A stretch of 64,000 bases of DNA from NCBI RefSeq assembly GCF_003245365.1, contig NZ_NBIU01000002.1:62001-126000 (forward strand), written 5' to 3'. Source of the stretch: Helicobacter valdiviensis (GTDB lineage: Bacteria; Campylobacterota; Campylobacteria; Campylobacterales; Helicobacteraceae). A program made the translations under genes and the position numbers. The number at the start of each line of letters is the position of its first letter. Within the stretch, counting starts at the first letter, position 1. Shown here piece by piece: positions 8,663 through 17,165 of this stretch. The notes below the pieces were generated by a model. That model saw only the letters and a list, made by a program, of their open reading frames with translations. It did no database searches and was not told where the DNA came from.

Positions 8663-9844
8663 ATGGCAAGTGTATCTAATACTTATAACAGTTATGTTTT
8701 AAATGGGGCTTACACAAGCCTATATAAGACTTCTAATCCTAAAGTTTCTAATACTCAAGATGATGTTTTTATATCCTTGCAAGGCAATAATAAAGAGCAA
8801 ACAAATTTAAGTGATAATGAGATTTTAGAAAAGATAAGGAATCAAACACATACCTATCAAGAGGCTTGGAGAAAAAGTTTAAATGTAAATGATATGGTGT
8901 GTTATACTAATGAAAGTGCTTTATATAGCGATGATACAGATATAAACTTCATAAACAATATAGATACCCAATTAAAACAAAATATGAATAAGAAAATTAC
9001 CTTGCAAGAAGCAGAGGAAGCACAAGAGTTTTTAAATAAGCAAATGGATTCTATTATGCTAGAGCTTTATAAGAAAAATCCAAAGCTTATGGAAGACACT
9101 ATGAAAAAAGAATATGACTTTTATACTAATGGCGGTTTTAGTGGAGATTATAAGCCTAGTGAAGAAATAGCTAATTTACAAACGGATAGAAAACTATCCT
9201 CAATTTTACTAGCCTATCAAGAAAGAGTAGAACAAGACAATATTGATAAGGATTTTAGTAACTTTATAAAAGGCTTTAAAGAAAACTTCAAAGAAGAAGA
9301 GATTGATGAAGAAACTTTAGCATATTTTAAAAAAAATATTGATTTTTATCTAAGAGCCAAACAAGATGCATCAGGTTATCACTTCTTTTCCTATGTTACC
9401 GATATGCTCTCTCCTTCTCAACAAGAACAAATTAGCAATGCCATCTCTAAAGTAATAACATTTTACTCACAAACGCAAACCTTAGAAGTTGATGGGGCTA
9501 AATTATCGTGGGAAAATCAACAAGCTAACAATAAAGCTTTGGATAAAAATTTAATGTATGGACTTCATAATTACTATGGTTTTGGACTTGATAATTTAAA
9601 GATAGAATACAAAGCAGATTTAAACAAACCCACCAACGAACTCTTAACTTCTCTAAGTTCTAATCTTAATAGCACACAAAACTTTTTTGATATGTTAGAA
9701 CAAAGAGAAAAGCTAGAAAAAGAAAATCAAGAATTGCAAAATAAAAGAGGATTGAATTTAGTCAATAATCCTTATATAGAAACTAAAAGTGATGGTATTT
9801 TAAAAGAAGTGTTAAAGAGTAAAGATAAGGAGATAAAAGCATAG
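8663..9844 (+). CDS. Protein of unknown function, paralogue A (RpoN-promoted)
   Basis: A 393-residue hydrophilic protein with no signal peptide and no membrane segment. The first 60 residues are Ser/Thr/Asn-rich (MASVSNTYNSYVLNGAYTS). The C-terminus has a coiled-coil heptad stretch (MLEQREKLEKENQELQNK). The start has AAGGGG upstream. It is a mosaic copy of the gene at 21911-23146: the first ~60 residues, a central block (EEAQEFLNKQMDSIML through GGFSGDYKPS) and the last ~60 residues are nearly identical, while the parts between differ strongly. The RpoN promoter suggests co-expression with flagella, and export through the flagellar apparatus is possible but unproven. It is convergent with the C39 peptidase gene, 3 bp away. 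Confidence 0.75.
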   Translation: MASVSNTYNSYVLNGAYTSLYKTSNPKVSNTQDDVFISLQGNNKEQTNLSDNEILEKIRNQTHTYQEAWRKSLNVNDMVCYTNESALYSDDTDINFINNIDTQLKQNMNKKITLQEAEEAQEFLNKQMDSIMLELYKKNPKLMEDTMKKEYDFYTNGGFSGDYKPSEEIANLQTDRKLSSILLAYQERVEQDNIDKDFSNFIKGFKENFKEEEIDEETLAYFKKNIDFYLRAKQDASGYHFFSYVTDMLSPSQQEQISNAISKVITFYSQTQTLEVDGAKLSWENQQANNKALDKNLMYGLHNYYGFGLDNLKIEYKADLNKPTNELLTSLSSNLNSTQNFFDMLEQREKLEKENQELQNKRGLNLVNNPYIETKSDGILKEVLKSKDKEIKA

Positions 9845-9866
9845 GGGCTATTTAAAGAAGCTCCTA
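9842..9866. terminator. Possible bidirectional hairpin between convergent genes
   Basis: TAGGGGCT and AGCTCCTA can pair (8 bp, one G-U) across a 9-base loop at the point where paralogue A and the C39 peptidase gene converge. It starts at the stop codon of paralogue A and extends into the 3' end of the peptidase gene. There is no clean T-run. Confidence 0.3.
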
Positions 9867-10405
9867 TTGGGGAATTCTAGTTTTTTAATAATAGGGGGTT
9901 TTCTATCTTTTCTTGCTATAAGGAGTGCGTATCCTCCTTTATTAAATCTATCCCAAACAGAATAAAATTCTTTTTTGGTGCTAATATATTCTCCAAAATT
10001 GGGATCTAGTATTTTAATAAAATCTCCCTCATAGTTAATAACTACTACAAAATGAGGAAATCTAGGGTCATCTTCAATTCTTACTAAAAGTGGGTAAGAG
10101 ATTTTTTCTAAAATATCTCTTGAGAGCTGAAAACCTTTTGTTTCATATCCTAAAAATGTTGCTACTTCTTTTAATTCTTGAAAGCTAAGCATATCAGTTT
10201 TTTGTTGCAAAAGTTTTAAAATATCTTGTTCGCTAAATTGCTTAAATTCAAAGAAGTTTAGTAAATTTGCCAAAGATGAAGCCCCACAAGATTCTTCATA
10301 ATTTTGTCTTACGACAAATTGATTGTGGATTTCTTGCAAAGATTTTACAGCAAAGCTATAACTAAATTCCATCATACACAATAAAACTAAAATACTTTTC
10401 TTCAA
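9848..10405 (-). CDS. Stand-alone secreted C39-type cysteine peptidase (FapD-like)
   Basis: The N-terminal signal sequence (MKKSILVLLCMMEFSYSFA) indicates Sec export. The mature part is a complete C39 fold: oxyanion Gln34 and nucleophile Cys40 in QNYEESCG, His118 in PHFVVV, and Asp134 in ILDPNFG, followed by the EF-x2-W-x4-GG end signature. C39 peptidases normally cleave after double-glycine leaders. Free-standing periplasmic versions such as FapD accompany outer-membrane exporters. The start is TTG with AGGAAG upstream. It is divergent from a beta-barrel gene and lies 12.8 kb from a double-glycine-leader gene. No ABC transporter domain is fused. Confidence 0.85.
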   Translation of the reverse strand: MKKSILVLLCMMEFSYSFAVKSLQEIHNQFVVRQNYEESCGASSLANLLNFFEFKQFSEQDILKLLQQKTDMLSFQELKEVATFLGYETKGFQLSRDILEKISYPLLVRIEDDPRFPHFVVVINYEGDFIKILDPNFGEYISTKKEFYSVWDRFNKGGYALLIARKDRKPPIIKKLEFPNRSFFK

Positions 10406-10521
10406 ATTAACTTCCTAAACCATTAAAATTTCTCTTAAAAATATATCATATTTTATCAAATTTTATAAAATTGCACTTATTTTTACTAAATTCTATGTAA
10501 AAAAACTAAAAAATGATTAGT

Positions 10522-10540
10522 TTTGGAATGGCTTTTGCTA
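10522..10540 (+). promoter_or_regulatory. Sigma-54 (RpoN) promoter upstream of beta-barrel gene
   Basis: TTTGGAATGGCTTTTGCTA has GG at 10525-10526 and GC at 10537-10538, the exact 10-base spacing of an RpoN -24/-12 element. It lies 37 bp before the ATG at 10577. It puts the beta-barrel gene in the same putative regulon as both copies of the unknown paralogue. Confidence 0.7.
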
Positions 10541-10576
10541 TATATTACATTTTATATCTAAAAAAAGGAATTACAA

Positions 10577-11437
10577 ATGGCAAAAAGGATTTTATTATCT
10601 TTATGTTTATTGTTGTCTATCAGTTATGCATCTGACCCTGTTACAATGGACTCACTTTTCAAAAAACAAATCGGCTTAAGGAGCATTACAAGCATTAGTT
10701 ATTTAAGTAGTGGAAATGCCTATATTTATAATATGTATCCAACTCTTGTAGCACAGCCTGATACAAAAACTTGGACAGATACCAAACAAATCTCACTCAA
10801 CCAAACTTTTATTTATACTCTTACACCCAAATTTGACTTATTAGTATCTGGAAGTGGTAGCTATAAACAAAATGAATATGTTGATAATTTTAGTTTCAAA
10901 TATAGCTCACAAAGATCTGTAGATTTTGATTCTTTATGGATTGGTGGAATTTACACTGCCGATACTATAATGGATATGTTTGTGCCACAAATCACATTGC
11001 AAGCTGGGGTAATCCAACAAGAAGAACATTTTGATGAGGAAAAAAACTTTATGTTTAAATCCTATTCTGCACAATTTTCTTTAAGAAACTATTCTGACCC
11101 TGTAATTTCTTCTCTTTATATTGGAAGTGTTTATAATGCTGATAGGAAATTTGATTATGGAAAATTAGAATATGGCAATAGCTTTTATTTTGGCTTTGAT
11201 ATGTCTGTGATTTTAAGTCCTAAAATCTCTTTAGATGCAGGATTGGAACAAAGATATCAAACTGCTTCTAAATTTGAAAGCATAAAAACTTCCAATTCAT
11301 ATTCTATTCCCACATTCTCTTTAGGAGCAACTTATAGTCTTGATAGTGATACTTCTGTATCAATTTCTGGAACTGCTGGTGGTAGCTCTTCGGCTCCTGA
11401 TAGTGTTTTTACTTTTAGTCTATGGAAAAAGTTTTAG
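10577..11437 (+). CDS. Putative outer-membrane beta-barrel protein
   Basis: A 286-residue protein with a signal peptide (MAKRILLSLCLLLSISYA). Alternating polar and aromatic beta-strands follow throughout, and the chain ends in LWKKF, whose C-terminal Phe is typical of BAM-inserted porins. No plug or enzyme domain is visible. It resembles the transporter-type barrels often encoded beside free-standing C39 peptidases (for example FapF with FapD), but identity is inferred from layout and context. AAAGGAATT precedes the start. Confidence 0.7.
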   Translation: MAKRILLSLCLLLSISYASDPVTMDSLFKKQIGLRSITSISYLSSGNAYIYNMYPTLVAQPDTKTWTDTKQISLNQTFIYTLTPKFDLLVSGSGSYKQNEYVDNFSFKYSSQRSVDFDSLWIGGIYTADTIMDMFVPQITLQAGVIQQEEHFDEEKNFMFKSYSAQFSLRNYSDPVISSLYIGSVYNADRKFDYGKLEYGNSFYFGFDMSVILSPKISLDAGLEQRYQTASKFESIKTSNSYSIPTFSLGATYSLDSDTSVSISGTAGGSSSAPDSVFTFSLWKKF

Positions 11438-11451
11438 ATATTTTAAAGGAG

Positions 11452-11478
11452 GTTTTGTGTGATATTCTGACACAAAAC
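11452..11478 (+). terminator. Stem-loop downstream of the beta-barrel gene
   Basis: A perfect 9-bp inverted repeat (GTTTTGTGT / ACACAAAAC) with a 9-base loop begins 14 bp after the stop. The downstream T-run is weak and broken (CTTTAAAAATATTTTTA), so termination may be partial. Confidence 0.5.
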
Positions 11479-11530
11479 ACTTTAAAAATATTTTTACTCC
11501 TTTGTTAATGATTTGAAACTCCTCTTTTTT

Positions 11531-11547
11531 TTGGATATAATGTTGCG
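11531..11547 (+). promoter_or_regulatory. Probable sigma-70 promoter for the envelope operon
   Basis: A T-run followed by TTGGATATAATGTTGCG, about 100 bp upstream of the lytic transglycosylase gene. TATAAT is a perfect -10 box behind T-rich DNA, as is typical for the phylum. The same bases also happen to have GG-N10-GC spacing, but the -24 half lacks the GGAA form. Confidence 0.45.
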
Positions 11548-11647
11548 TTTTTTCTCAAAAAACTTTAAAAAATACAAAATACATTCTAAAGGTAAAGCAT
11601 AATTTTAGTATTTTATTTTTATATTACAAAAAGGATTTAACATAACA

Positions 11648-12724
11648 ATGAAAATATTATTAACTCTACTACTTAGTTTTACATTTTGTTTTGCAGAATT
11701 TGGACAAATCGCTTATGATAATAGAAGCGAAGAGGTTTTAAGCACTTTTGATATCGAGCCTAATTTTTTAAATAATCCCTATTTTATGGATGTTAAAAAT
11801 TCTTTTTTTAAAGAGGATAAAAAAAATTATATTCTTAATAAATTTGAAAAAGGTTATGAATTTATTCCCACACTTAAAGAAATGTTTTTAAAAGAAGGTA
11901 TTCCTCAGGAATTTTTATATCTTGCAATGATTGAATCAGAATTTTCTCCTCTTGCAAAATCCAGCAAAAAAGCTGTAGGAATATGGCAGTTTATCCCACA
12001 AACTGCTAAATCTATGGGCTTAGAGATTAATTCTCAAATTGATGAAAGAAGAGATCCTATTAAATCTACTCAAGCTGCCATTGCTTATTTAAAATATTTA
12101 AAAAATACTTTTGGTAAATGGTATCTTGCAGCTATCGCATATAATTGTGGTGATGGAAGATTAAGGCGTGCCATTAAAGAGGCGGGGAGTGATTCTTTAG
12201 CAGTTCTTTTGGATCCTGATGCCAAATATATCCCTTTAGAAAGCAGAATGTATATCCGAAAAATTCTTTCGGTTTCTCTTTTGTTTCACAATATAGATTT
12301 GTTAAAATCTAGCGATTATGATTATTTTTTAAACCGTGGGGCAAATTCACTTTTAGCTACCATTGAAGTACGCCCCTCAACTCCGCTTAGTCTTATTGCT
12401 TCACAAGCCAACTTAAGTTTAAAGGAATTAAAACATTACAATCCGCATTTTAAGCAAAATTCCACACCTCAAAAAGCAAGAATTTATAATGTATATTTAC
12501 CTTACCATCTTCTAGCAAATTATAAAGAGGAAAATATCAAAAGAGGTAACAAAGTGCAAAATTTTCTTGTGCATAAGGTAAATAAAGGAGATACTATTTA
12601 TTCTATTGCAAAACGCTATGGAATTTCTTCTAAAAAACTTGCTAATTTTAATGCAATTAAAAACTCAAATAGCCTTTCTATTAACCAAGAAATTATTATT
12701 CCCCTAGATGGAGGCAATGTATGA
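11648..12724 (+). CDS. mltD: Membrane-bound lytic murein transglycosylase (MltD-type) with LysM
   Basis: Cleaves peptidoglycan glycan strands in the periplasm. It has a signal peptide ([10 protein letters not shown]), then an SLT domain with catalytic Glu96 in AMIESEFSP and the family motifs [10 protein letters not shown] and [12 protein letters not shown]-terminal LysM ([17 protein letters not shown]) binds glycan. Its 358 residues match H. pylori MltD (HP1572). The stop overlaps the next gene by 4 bp. It is the first gene of a long envelope operon. Confidence 0.93.
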   Translation: MKILLTLLLSFTFCFAEFGQIAYDNRSEEVLSTFDIEPNFLNNPYFMDVKNSFFKEDKKNYILNKFEKGYEFIPTLKEMFLKEGIPQEFLYLAMIESEFSPLAKSSKKAVGIWQFIPQTAKSMGLEINSQIDERRDPIKSTQAAIAYLKYLKNTFGKWYLAAIAYNCGDGRLRRAIKEAGSDSLAVLLDPDAKYIPLESRMYIRKILSVSLLFHNIDLLKSSDYDYFLNRGANSLLATIEVRPSTPLSLIASQANLSLKELKHYNPHFKQNSTPQKARIYNVYLPYHLLANYKEENIKRGNKVQNFLVHKVNKGDTIYSIAKRYGISSKKLANFNAIKNSNSLSINQEIIIPLDGGNV

Positions 12725-13533
12725 AAAAAATCTTATTATTTGTGAGTGTTCTTTTGTTTTTAGGAGGGTGTGGCTATAAAAGTAGCTCCTATAATCCTTC
12801 TTCCTATACTCCTTCAGCCACTAAAAACTATGGTACTATGAATAATAATGAACGCGTCCATAAAGCTACAATGCGTCCCTATCAGATTAATGGAAAATGG
12901 TATTATCCTACTTCTGTTGCACTAGGTGAGAGGAGCGAGGGAATTGCAAGTTGGTATGGCCCAAATTTTCATGGAAAGAAAACAAGCAATGGTGAAACTT
13001 ATAGTATGTATGCTCACACAGCAGCACATAAAACTTTACCTATGAATACTATTGTGCGTGTAACTAGTAAGGAAAATGGTAAAAGCACTATTGTTAGGAT
13101 TAACGATAGGGGGCCTTTTATTAGTGGCAGAGTGATTGATCTTTCAAATTCTGCTGCTAGGGATATTGATATGGTAGGAAAGGGAACTGCTAGAGTAAGC
13201 TTAGAAGTTATTGGGTTTAATGGGCAAATTTCTAATACTATTCCACTAAATACAACCACACTTGCTAATACAGAATATAAAGTGGCACACACACAAACAA
13301 GTGTAGAAATTACAAGTTTTATGGTGCAGATTGGAGCTTTTAGAAACAAAGAGGGTGCATATAGATTCCAAAAAAGTCATTCCCATTATGGCTATCAAGC
13401 ATTGGTTAGAGAATATTCCTTAAACAATGCACCAATTTATCGTGTCATGCTGAGTGGATTTAAAAGTGAAGCAGAAGCTAGAGATTTCATAGCCTCTAAA
13501 AAATTAGTAGGCTCATTTATTATCACACAATAA
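12721..13533 (+). CDS. rlpA: Septal ring lytic transglycosylase RlpA, lipoprotein with SPOR domain
   Basis: A lipobox (FLGGC, Cys17) gives an outer-membrane lipoprotein. The double-psi beta-barrel carries [23 protein letters not shown] and NDRGPF, the His and Asp expected at the active site. A C-terminal SPOR domain ([14 protein letters not shown]) binds denuded glycan at septa. It overlaps mltD by 4 bp, and the mltD-rlpA pairing is conserved in Helicobacter. Confidence 0.93.
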   Translation: MKKILLFVSVLLFLGGCGYKSSSYNPSSYTPSATKNYGTMNNNERVHKATMRPYQINGKWYYPTSVALGERSEGIASWYGPNFHGKKTSNGETYSMYAHTAAHKTLPMNTIVRVTSKENGKSTIVRINDRGPFISGRVIDLSNSAARDIDMVGKGTARVSLEVIGFNGQISNTIPLNTTTLANTEYKVAHTQTSVEITSFMVQIGAFRNKEGAYRFQKSHSHYGYQALVREYSLNNAPIYRVMLSGFKSEAEARDFIASKKLVGSFIITQ

Positions 13534-13542
13534 GGATAGATT

Positions 13543-14118
13543 ATGGCAACTCTCACAAGACAAACCAAAGAAACTAGCATTAAAGCAACTCTAGAAGTCT
13601 ATGGAAAAGGGATAAGTAAAATCCAGACGGGCATTGGTTTTTTTGATCATATGTTGGGCTCTCTTGCAAAACACGCTTTGTGGAATTTAGAGCTAGAATG
13701 TAAAGGAGATTTACATATTGATCCTCATCATAGTGTTGAGGACTGCGGGATTGTTCTTGGATGCTTGCTTAAAGAGAATCTTTATCCCATTTCTTGTGTA
13801 GAACGCTTTGGAAATGCTTCTATTGTTATGGATGAAGCTTGTGTAGAATGTGATTTAGATCTTAGCAATCGTCCTTTTTTGGTTTATGAAATTCCCGCTT
13901 TAGAAGGAAAGCTTGGAAATTTTGATTGTGAGTTGGCAGAAGAATTTTTTAGAGCTTTAATCTTTAATGCAGGAATTTCTGCACACATTATTTTTAAAAG
14001 AGGTAAAAATCGTCATCACATTATTGAGGCAAGCTTTAAAGCGTTTGCTGTAGCTATGCGTAGAGCTTGTGTTATTAATAATGCCTTTAATATTCCCAGC
14101 ACAAAGGGCGTATTGTGA
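13543..14118 (+). CDS. hisB: Imidazoleglycerol-phosphate dehydratase
   Basis: Histidine biosynthesis: dehydrates imidazole glycerol phosphate to imidazole acetol phosphate. Monofunctional, 191 residues. Both metal-binding motifs are present (DPHHSVEDCG; NRHHIIEASFKA), with the family FFDHMLG segment. It lies between envelope genes with no other his genes nearby and overlaps kdsC by 4 bp (GTGA). Confidence 0.96.
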   Translation: MATLTRQTKETSIKATLEVYGKGISKIQTGIGFFDHMLGSLAKHALWNLELECKGDLHIDPHHSVEDCGIVLGCLLKENLYPISCVERFGNASIVMDEACVECDLDLSNRPFLVYEIPALEGKLGNFDCELAEEFFRALIFNAGISAHIIFKRGKNRHHIIEASFKAFAVAMRRACVINNAFNIPSTKGVL

Positions 14119-14606
14119 TCAAAATGATTGTATTAGATGTAGATGGAACTCTAACAGATGGTTCAATTACCTATAATGAAAAGGGGATTGAGAGTAAAAC
14201 TTTTAATGTAAAAGATGGCTTAGGAATTGCAGGTTGGATAAAATTAGGCAAAAAAGTAGCTATTATTACAGGTAGAAAGTCTAAAATCTTAGAACTAAGA
14301 GCTAAAGAATTGGGTATTACCTATTTAAAGCAAGGTATTAGTAATAAAGCACTTGTATTAAAAGAAATCTTAGAAAAAGAAAATCTAAAATCAAATGAAT
14401 TTGCTGTAATTGGAGATGATTTAAACGATCTTTGCATGTTAAAATTAACAAAATATTCTTTTGCGCCTAAAGATTGTGCTAAAATTTTACATAAAAAAGT
14501 CTATAAAGTTTTAAAATCAAAAGGCGGTAAAGGAGCAGTTAGAGAAATGATTGATTTTCTTATCCAAAAAGAAAATTTACAAGAGGAATTTTATGCACTC
14601 TTTTAA
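14115..14606 (+). CDS. kdsC: 3-deoxy-D-manno-octulosonate 8-phosphate phosphatase
   Basis: HAD phosphatase that releases Kdo for LPS core synthesis. Motifs are DVDGTLTDG (nucleophile Asp), ITGRKS, a Lys in the QGISNKALVL region and GDDLNDL. Its 163 residues are normal for KdsC without a cap domain. The GTG start overlaps the hisB stop; an ATG three codons in is an alternative. It precedes lptC and lptA, giving an LPS-assembly cluster. Confidence 0.92.
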   Translation: MIKMIVLDVDGTLTDGSITYNEKGIESKTFNVKDGLGIAGWIKLGKKVAIITGRKSKILELRAKELGITYLKQGISNKALVLKEILEKENLKSNEFAVIGDDLNDLCMLKLTKYSFAPKDCAKILHKKVYKVLKSKGGKGAVREMIDFLIQKENLQEEFYALF

Positions 14607-15147
14607 AACAAAATTCCAAAAAGGCTCTTTGGTTATTTATTTTTTTATTTTTTTATGCATTGCTTGTGTAGTAATGGCACTCATACTTAGCCAACAAAAT
14701 CGCAAAATTGCAGATGCAGCCAAGCAAATTGAAAAATTTGAAATTTTTTCTTTTTTATACCAAAAAATTACTCCTTTTGGAGTAGAAGTTATAGCTAATG
14801 GCATCAAAGCCAAACAAAATAAAGAAGGACAAGAAGAATTGGAAGATTTTGTGGTTAAACATTATCTTTTTGATGAAAGAAAAATAGAAACTCTAACCTC
14901 TAGTTTTGCAATCCATAAAAATGATAATATTTATATGCCACAAGGTGCAACATATCAAAAAGATGCTTTAAATTTTTGGAGCGAAGTTGCAACTTATGAA
15001 ATTAAAACCAAAAATTTATTAAGTCAAGGGGATTTTAAAATTATAGAAAAAAATTACCAATTTAATGGTAAAAATGCAGAATATAAAAATGGCAAAATTT
15101 ATGCTAAAGATATTAAAGGAATCTTGCAGACAGGAAAAAAATTATGA
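14593..15147 (+). CDS. lptC: LPS export protein LptC
   Basis: Bitopic inner-membrane component of the Lpt bridge. One N-terminal membrane segment (VIYFFIFLCIACVVMALIL) is followed by a periplasmic beta-jellyroll. ATG 14593 is chosen because AAGAGGAA sits just upstream and the membrane segment then falls at residues ~12-32; an upstream in-frame ATG would add 14 residues inside kdsC. It overlaps kdsC by 14 bp and lptA by 4 bp. Sequence conservation is low, as usual for LptC, so the name rests on position and layout. Confidence 0.8.
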   Translation: MHSFKTKFQKGSLVIYFFIFLCIACVVMALILSQQNRKIADAAKQIEKFEIFSFLYQKITPFGVEVIANGIKAKQNKEGQEELEDFVVKHYLFDERKIETLTSSFAIHKNDNIYMPQGATYQKDALNFWSEVATYEIKTKNLLSQGDFKIIEKNYQFNGKNAEYKNGKIYAKDIKGILQTGKKL

Positions 15148-15608
15148 AAAGATTTTTTCTTTTAACTTTTTTATGCTTAAGCCCGCTTTTATGCGATGAA
15201 ATACAAGTGAGCGCACAAGAGCTTAGTGCAGATGAAACTAGCAAACTCACACATCTAAAAGGCGATGTTCGTATTAAACGCTTAGAAGATCGTCTCCATG
15301 CTGATGAGATGTTTATTTATTTTAATAAACAAAATCGTCCTGAAAAAATGGAAGCAAAAAATAATGTGCAATTTTGGCTTACTCTAAAAGATTCTCGCAA
15401 AATAGAAGGTAGTGCAGATACCCTTATTTATTTCCCTCAAAAAGAAGAATATCAACTTATAGGAAAGGCTTTTGTAAAAGAACCTGCTAAAAAAAATGAA
15501 GTGAGAGGAGATAAAATCATTATTGAACAAAAAAAGGGTGCTATTAATGTTTTAGGTGATACCAAAAAACCTGCTGTGTTAATTTTTGAATTAGAGAAAG
15601 AAAAATAA
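15144..15608 (+). CDS. lptA: LPS transport periplasmic protein LptA
   Basis: Signal peptide (MKRFFLLTFLCLSPLLC) followed by an OstA-type beta-jellyroll repeat (LKGDVRIKRLEDRLHADEM; MEAKNNVQFWL; GSADTLIYFPQKEEYQLIG). LptA forms the periplasmic bridge carrying LPS between LptC and LptD. 154 residues. It overlaps lptC by 4 bp and engB by 1 bp (TAATG). Confidence 0.88.
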   Translation: MKRFFLLTFLCLSPLLCDEIQVSAQELSADETSKLTHLKGDVRIKRLEDRLHADEMFIYFNKQNRPEKMEAKNNVQFWLTLKDSRKIEGSADTLIYFPQKEEYQLIGKAFVKEPAKKNEVRGDKIIIEQKKGAINVLGDTKKPAVLIFELEKEK

Positions 15609-16216
15609 TGCAAGAATATAAACTCTTAAATTCACAATTTATCACTTCAGCACAAAATATTTCACAATGTCCCCCACCTCTGCTTAGTGAAATTGCTTTT
15701 TTAGGCAGAAGCAATGTGGGTAAAAGCACAATCATCAATCTACTTTGTAACAATAAAAATCTAGCCAAAAGCTCCCAAACTCCAGGCAAAACACAACTTA
15801 TTAACTTTTTTTTGACCCAATGGTGTAAAGAAGAAGAAAAACTCCAGCTTTATTTTGTGGATTTACCAGGATTTGGATATGCAAAAGTCTCTAAAACTCA
15901 AAAAGAATTATGGAATAAAAATCTTGTAGAATTTTTACAAAAACGCGATAGTATTAGACTTTTTATACATCTAGTAGATAGCAGACACCCTAATTTGGAA
16001 AATGATGTTAATCTTGTTTCCTTTGTGAATGGATTTTTAAGGGGTGATCAAAAAATCTTAAGAATTTTTACTAAAATTGATAAGCTAAATTCCTCTCAAA
16101 AGCAAAAATTAAAAAACTCTTTCCCACAAGCACTTTTTAGTGGCAATAAAGAAAATATTGCTCCTATTAGACAAAGAATTGTGCAAGAAGCTTTAGGAAT
16201 TTATAAGGAGAATTGA
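15608..16216 (+). CDS. engB: Ribosome biogenesis GTP-binding protein EngB (YsxC/YihA)
   Basis: An essential-type GTPase for large-subunit assembly. G1 is GRSNVGKST, the G2 region is SSQTPGKTQ, G3 is DLPGFGYAKV and G4 is TKIDKL. 202 residues, the normal length. It has the same neighbour (lptA) as in H. pylori. Confidence 0.95.
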   Translation: MQEYKLLNSQFITSAQNISQCPPPLLSEIAFLGRSNVGKSTIINLLCNNKNLAKSSQTPGKTQLINFFLTQWCKEEEKLQLYFVDLPGFGYAKVSKTQKELWNKNLVEFLQKRDSIRLFIHLVDSRHPNLENDVNLVSFVNGFLRGDQKILRIFTKIDKLNSSQKQKLKNSFPQALFSGNKENIAPIRQRIVQEALGIYKEN

Positions 16217-16734
16217 TGATTATTATACAGCCTACATTAGATTTGATACCCAAAATGCAAGAACTCTTAAAACCTGAAATTGAAAAGGGTGTGATTTTAG
16301 AGCGTTCTTCTGAAGTTATGGCAAATATGATTCGCTCTTATCATGTAGCTTTTGAAGAGGAAGAAAAGTTAAAAGAAAACTCCTTATTTTTGGAACAAAA
16401 ATCCCTAGAGGATTTTAAAAATCCCATTATGCTAGGATTTTGTGCTTTGCATATTCATTCAAGCACATTAGCAGAAATTAGAAGTCTCATTGTCAATCCT
16501 CTCTATCAAAGAAAAGGAGTTGCAAGAAATCTTATACAAGATTGCATTAGTGAGGCAAATATTCTTAAAATCAAGGAGGTTTTAGTCTTGACTTACAAAA
16601 GAGAGCTTTTTTCTAAGCTTGGTTTTGTAGAAATCAGTAAAGAGAAAATCCCAAATCAAAAAATTTGGGCAGATTGTATTTTATGTAAGCACTTCCCTGT
16701 ATGCGACGAAATAGCCCTCATCAAAAAAATTTAA
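16213..16734 (+). CDS. GNAT N-acetyltransferase, N-acetylglutamate-synthase-like
   Basis: A short GNAT protein with the acetyl-CoA loop (RSLIVNPLYQRKGVARNLIQ) and a C-terminal WADCILCKHFPVCDE segment. That segment is typical of short ArgA-like acetyltransferases that start arginine synthesis in bacteria lacking full-length ArgA. It overlaps engB by 4 bp and the next gene by 34 bp. The substrate is inferred from family resemblance. Confidence 0.75.
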   Translation: MMIIIQPTLDLIPKMQELLKPEIEKGVILERSSEVMANMIRSYHVAFEEEEKLKENSLFLEQKSLEDFKNPIMLGFCALHIHSSTLAEIRSLIVNPLYQRKGVARNLIQDCISEANILKIKEVLVLTYKRELFSKLGFVEISKEKIPNQKIWADCILCKHFPVCDEIALIKKI

Positions 16735-17165
16735 GATTTATTTTCTTAATTATTGGCATTATTATTTACTTACCTTTAAGTGATATGTCTTATTATATGC
16801 CTCCTTTATTTGGTGTATTGTATGTATTATCACAAGATGCGTATGAGAAAGCCAATTATAATGCTTTTTATATTCTTGTTCCTATTTTGCTAATTTTTGA
16901 AACAACTAAAAATCTTCCTTTAGGAAGCACGCTTTTATTTTTAGCATTTTCTTTTGCACTCTTATTGCCAAAAGTGCGTAAATTCTTAGGGTTTAGTAAA
17001 ATTCTTGTCCCTTTTTTCATTCTCTATAGCTATTTTGGATATTTCTTATTTTTAAAGCTTTTTGGCATAATTTTAGATGAAGAATTTTTAAAATTTAATT
17101 GGATATTTGCTTGGTATGTTTTGTGTGAGATTTTTCTTATTTGGATTTTTCTATGGATTTTATAG
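16701..17165 (+). CDS. Polytopic membrane protein, MreD-like candidate
   Basis: A 154-residue protein with about five hydrophobic segments and almost no soluble part. It lies directly before the PBP2 gene, with the stop adjacent to the next ATG, which is where mreD sits in many rod-shape operons. Sequence alone does not prove MreD. The start overlaps the acetyltransferase gene by 34 bp. Confidence 0.55.
   Translation: MRRNSPHQKNLRFIFLIIGIIIYLPLSDMSYYMPPLFGVLYVLSQDAYEKANYNAFYILVPILLIFETTKNLPLGSTLLFLAFSFALLLPKVRKFLGFSKILVPFFILYSYFGYFLFLKLFGIILDEEFLKFNWIFAWYVLCEIFLIWIFLWIL

Noticed and set aside
11531-11547. GG-N10-GC spacing upstream of the lytic transglycosylase gene, as for sigma-54
   Set aside because: The same bases contain a perfect TATAAT after a T-run, the -24 half is GGAT rather than GGAA, and the downstream genes are housekeeping. 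A sigma-70 promoter is the simpler reading.
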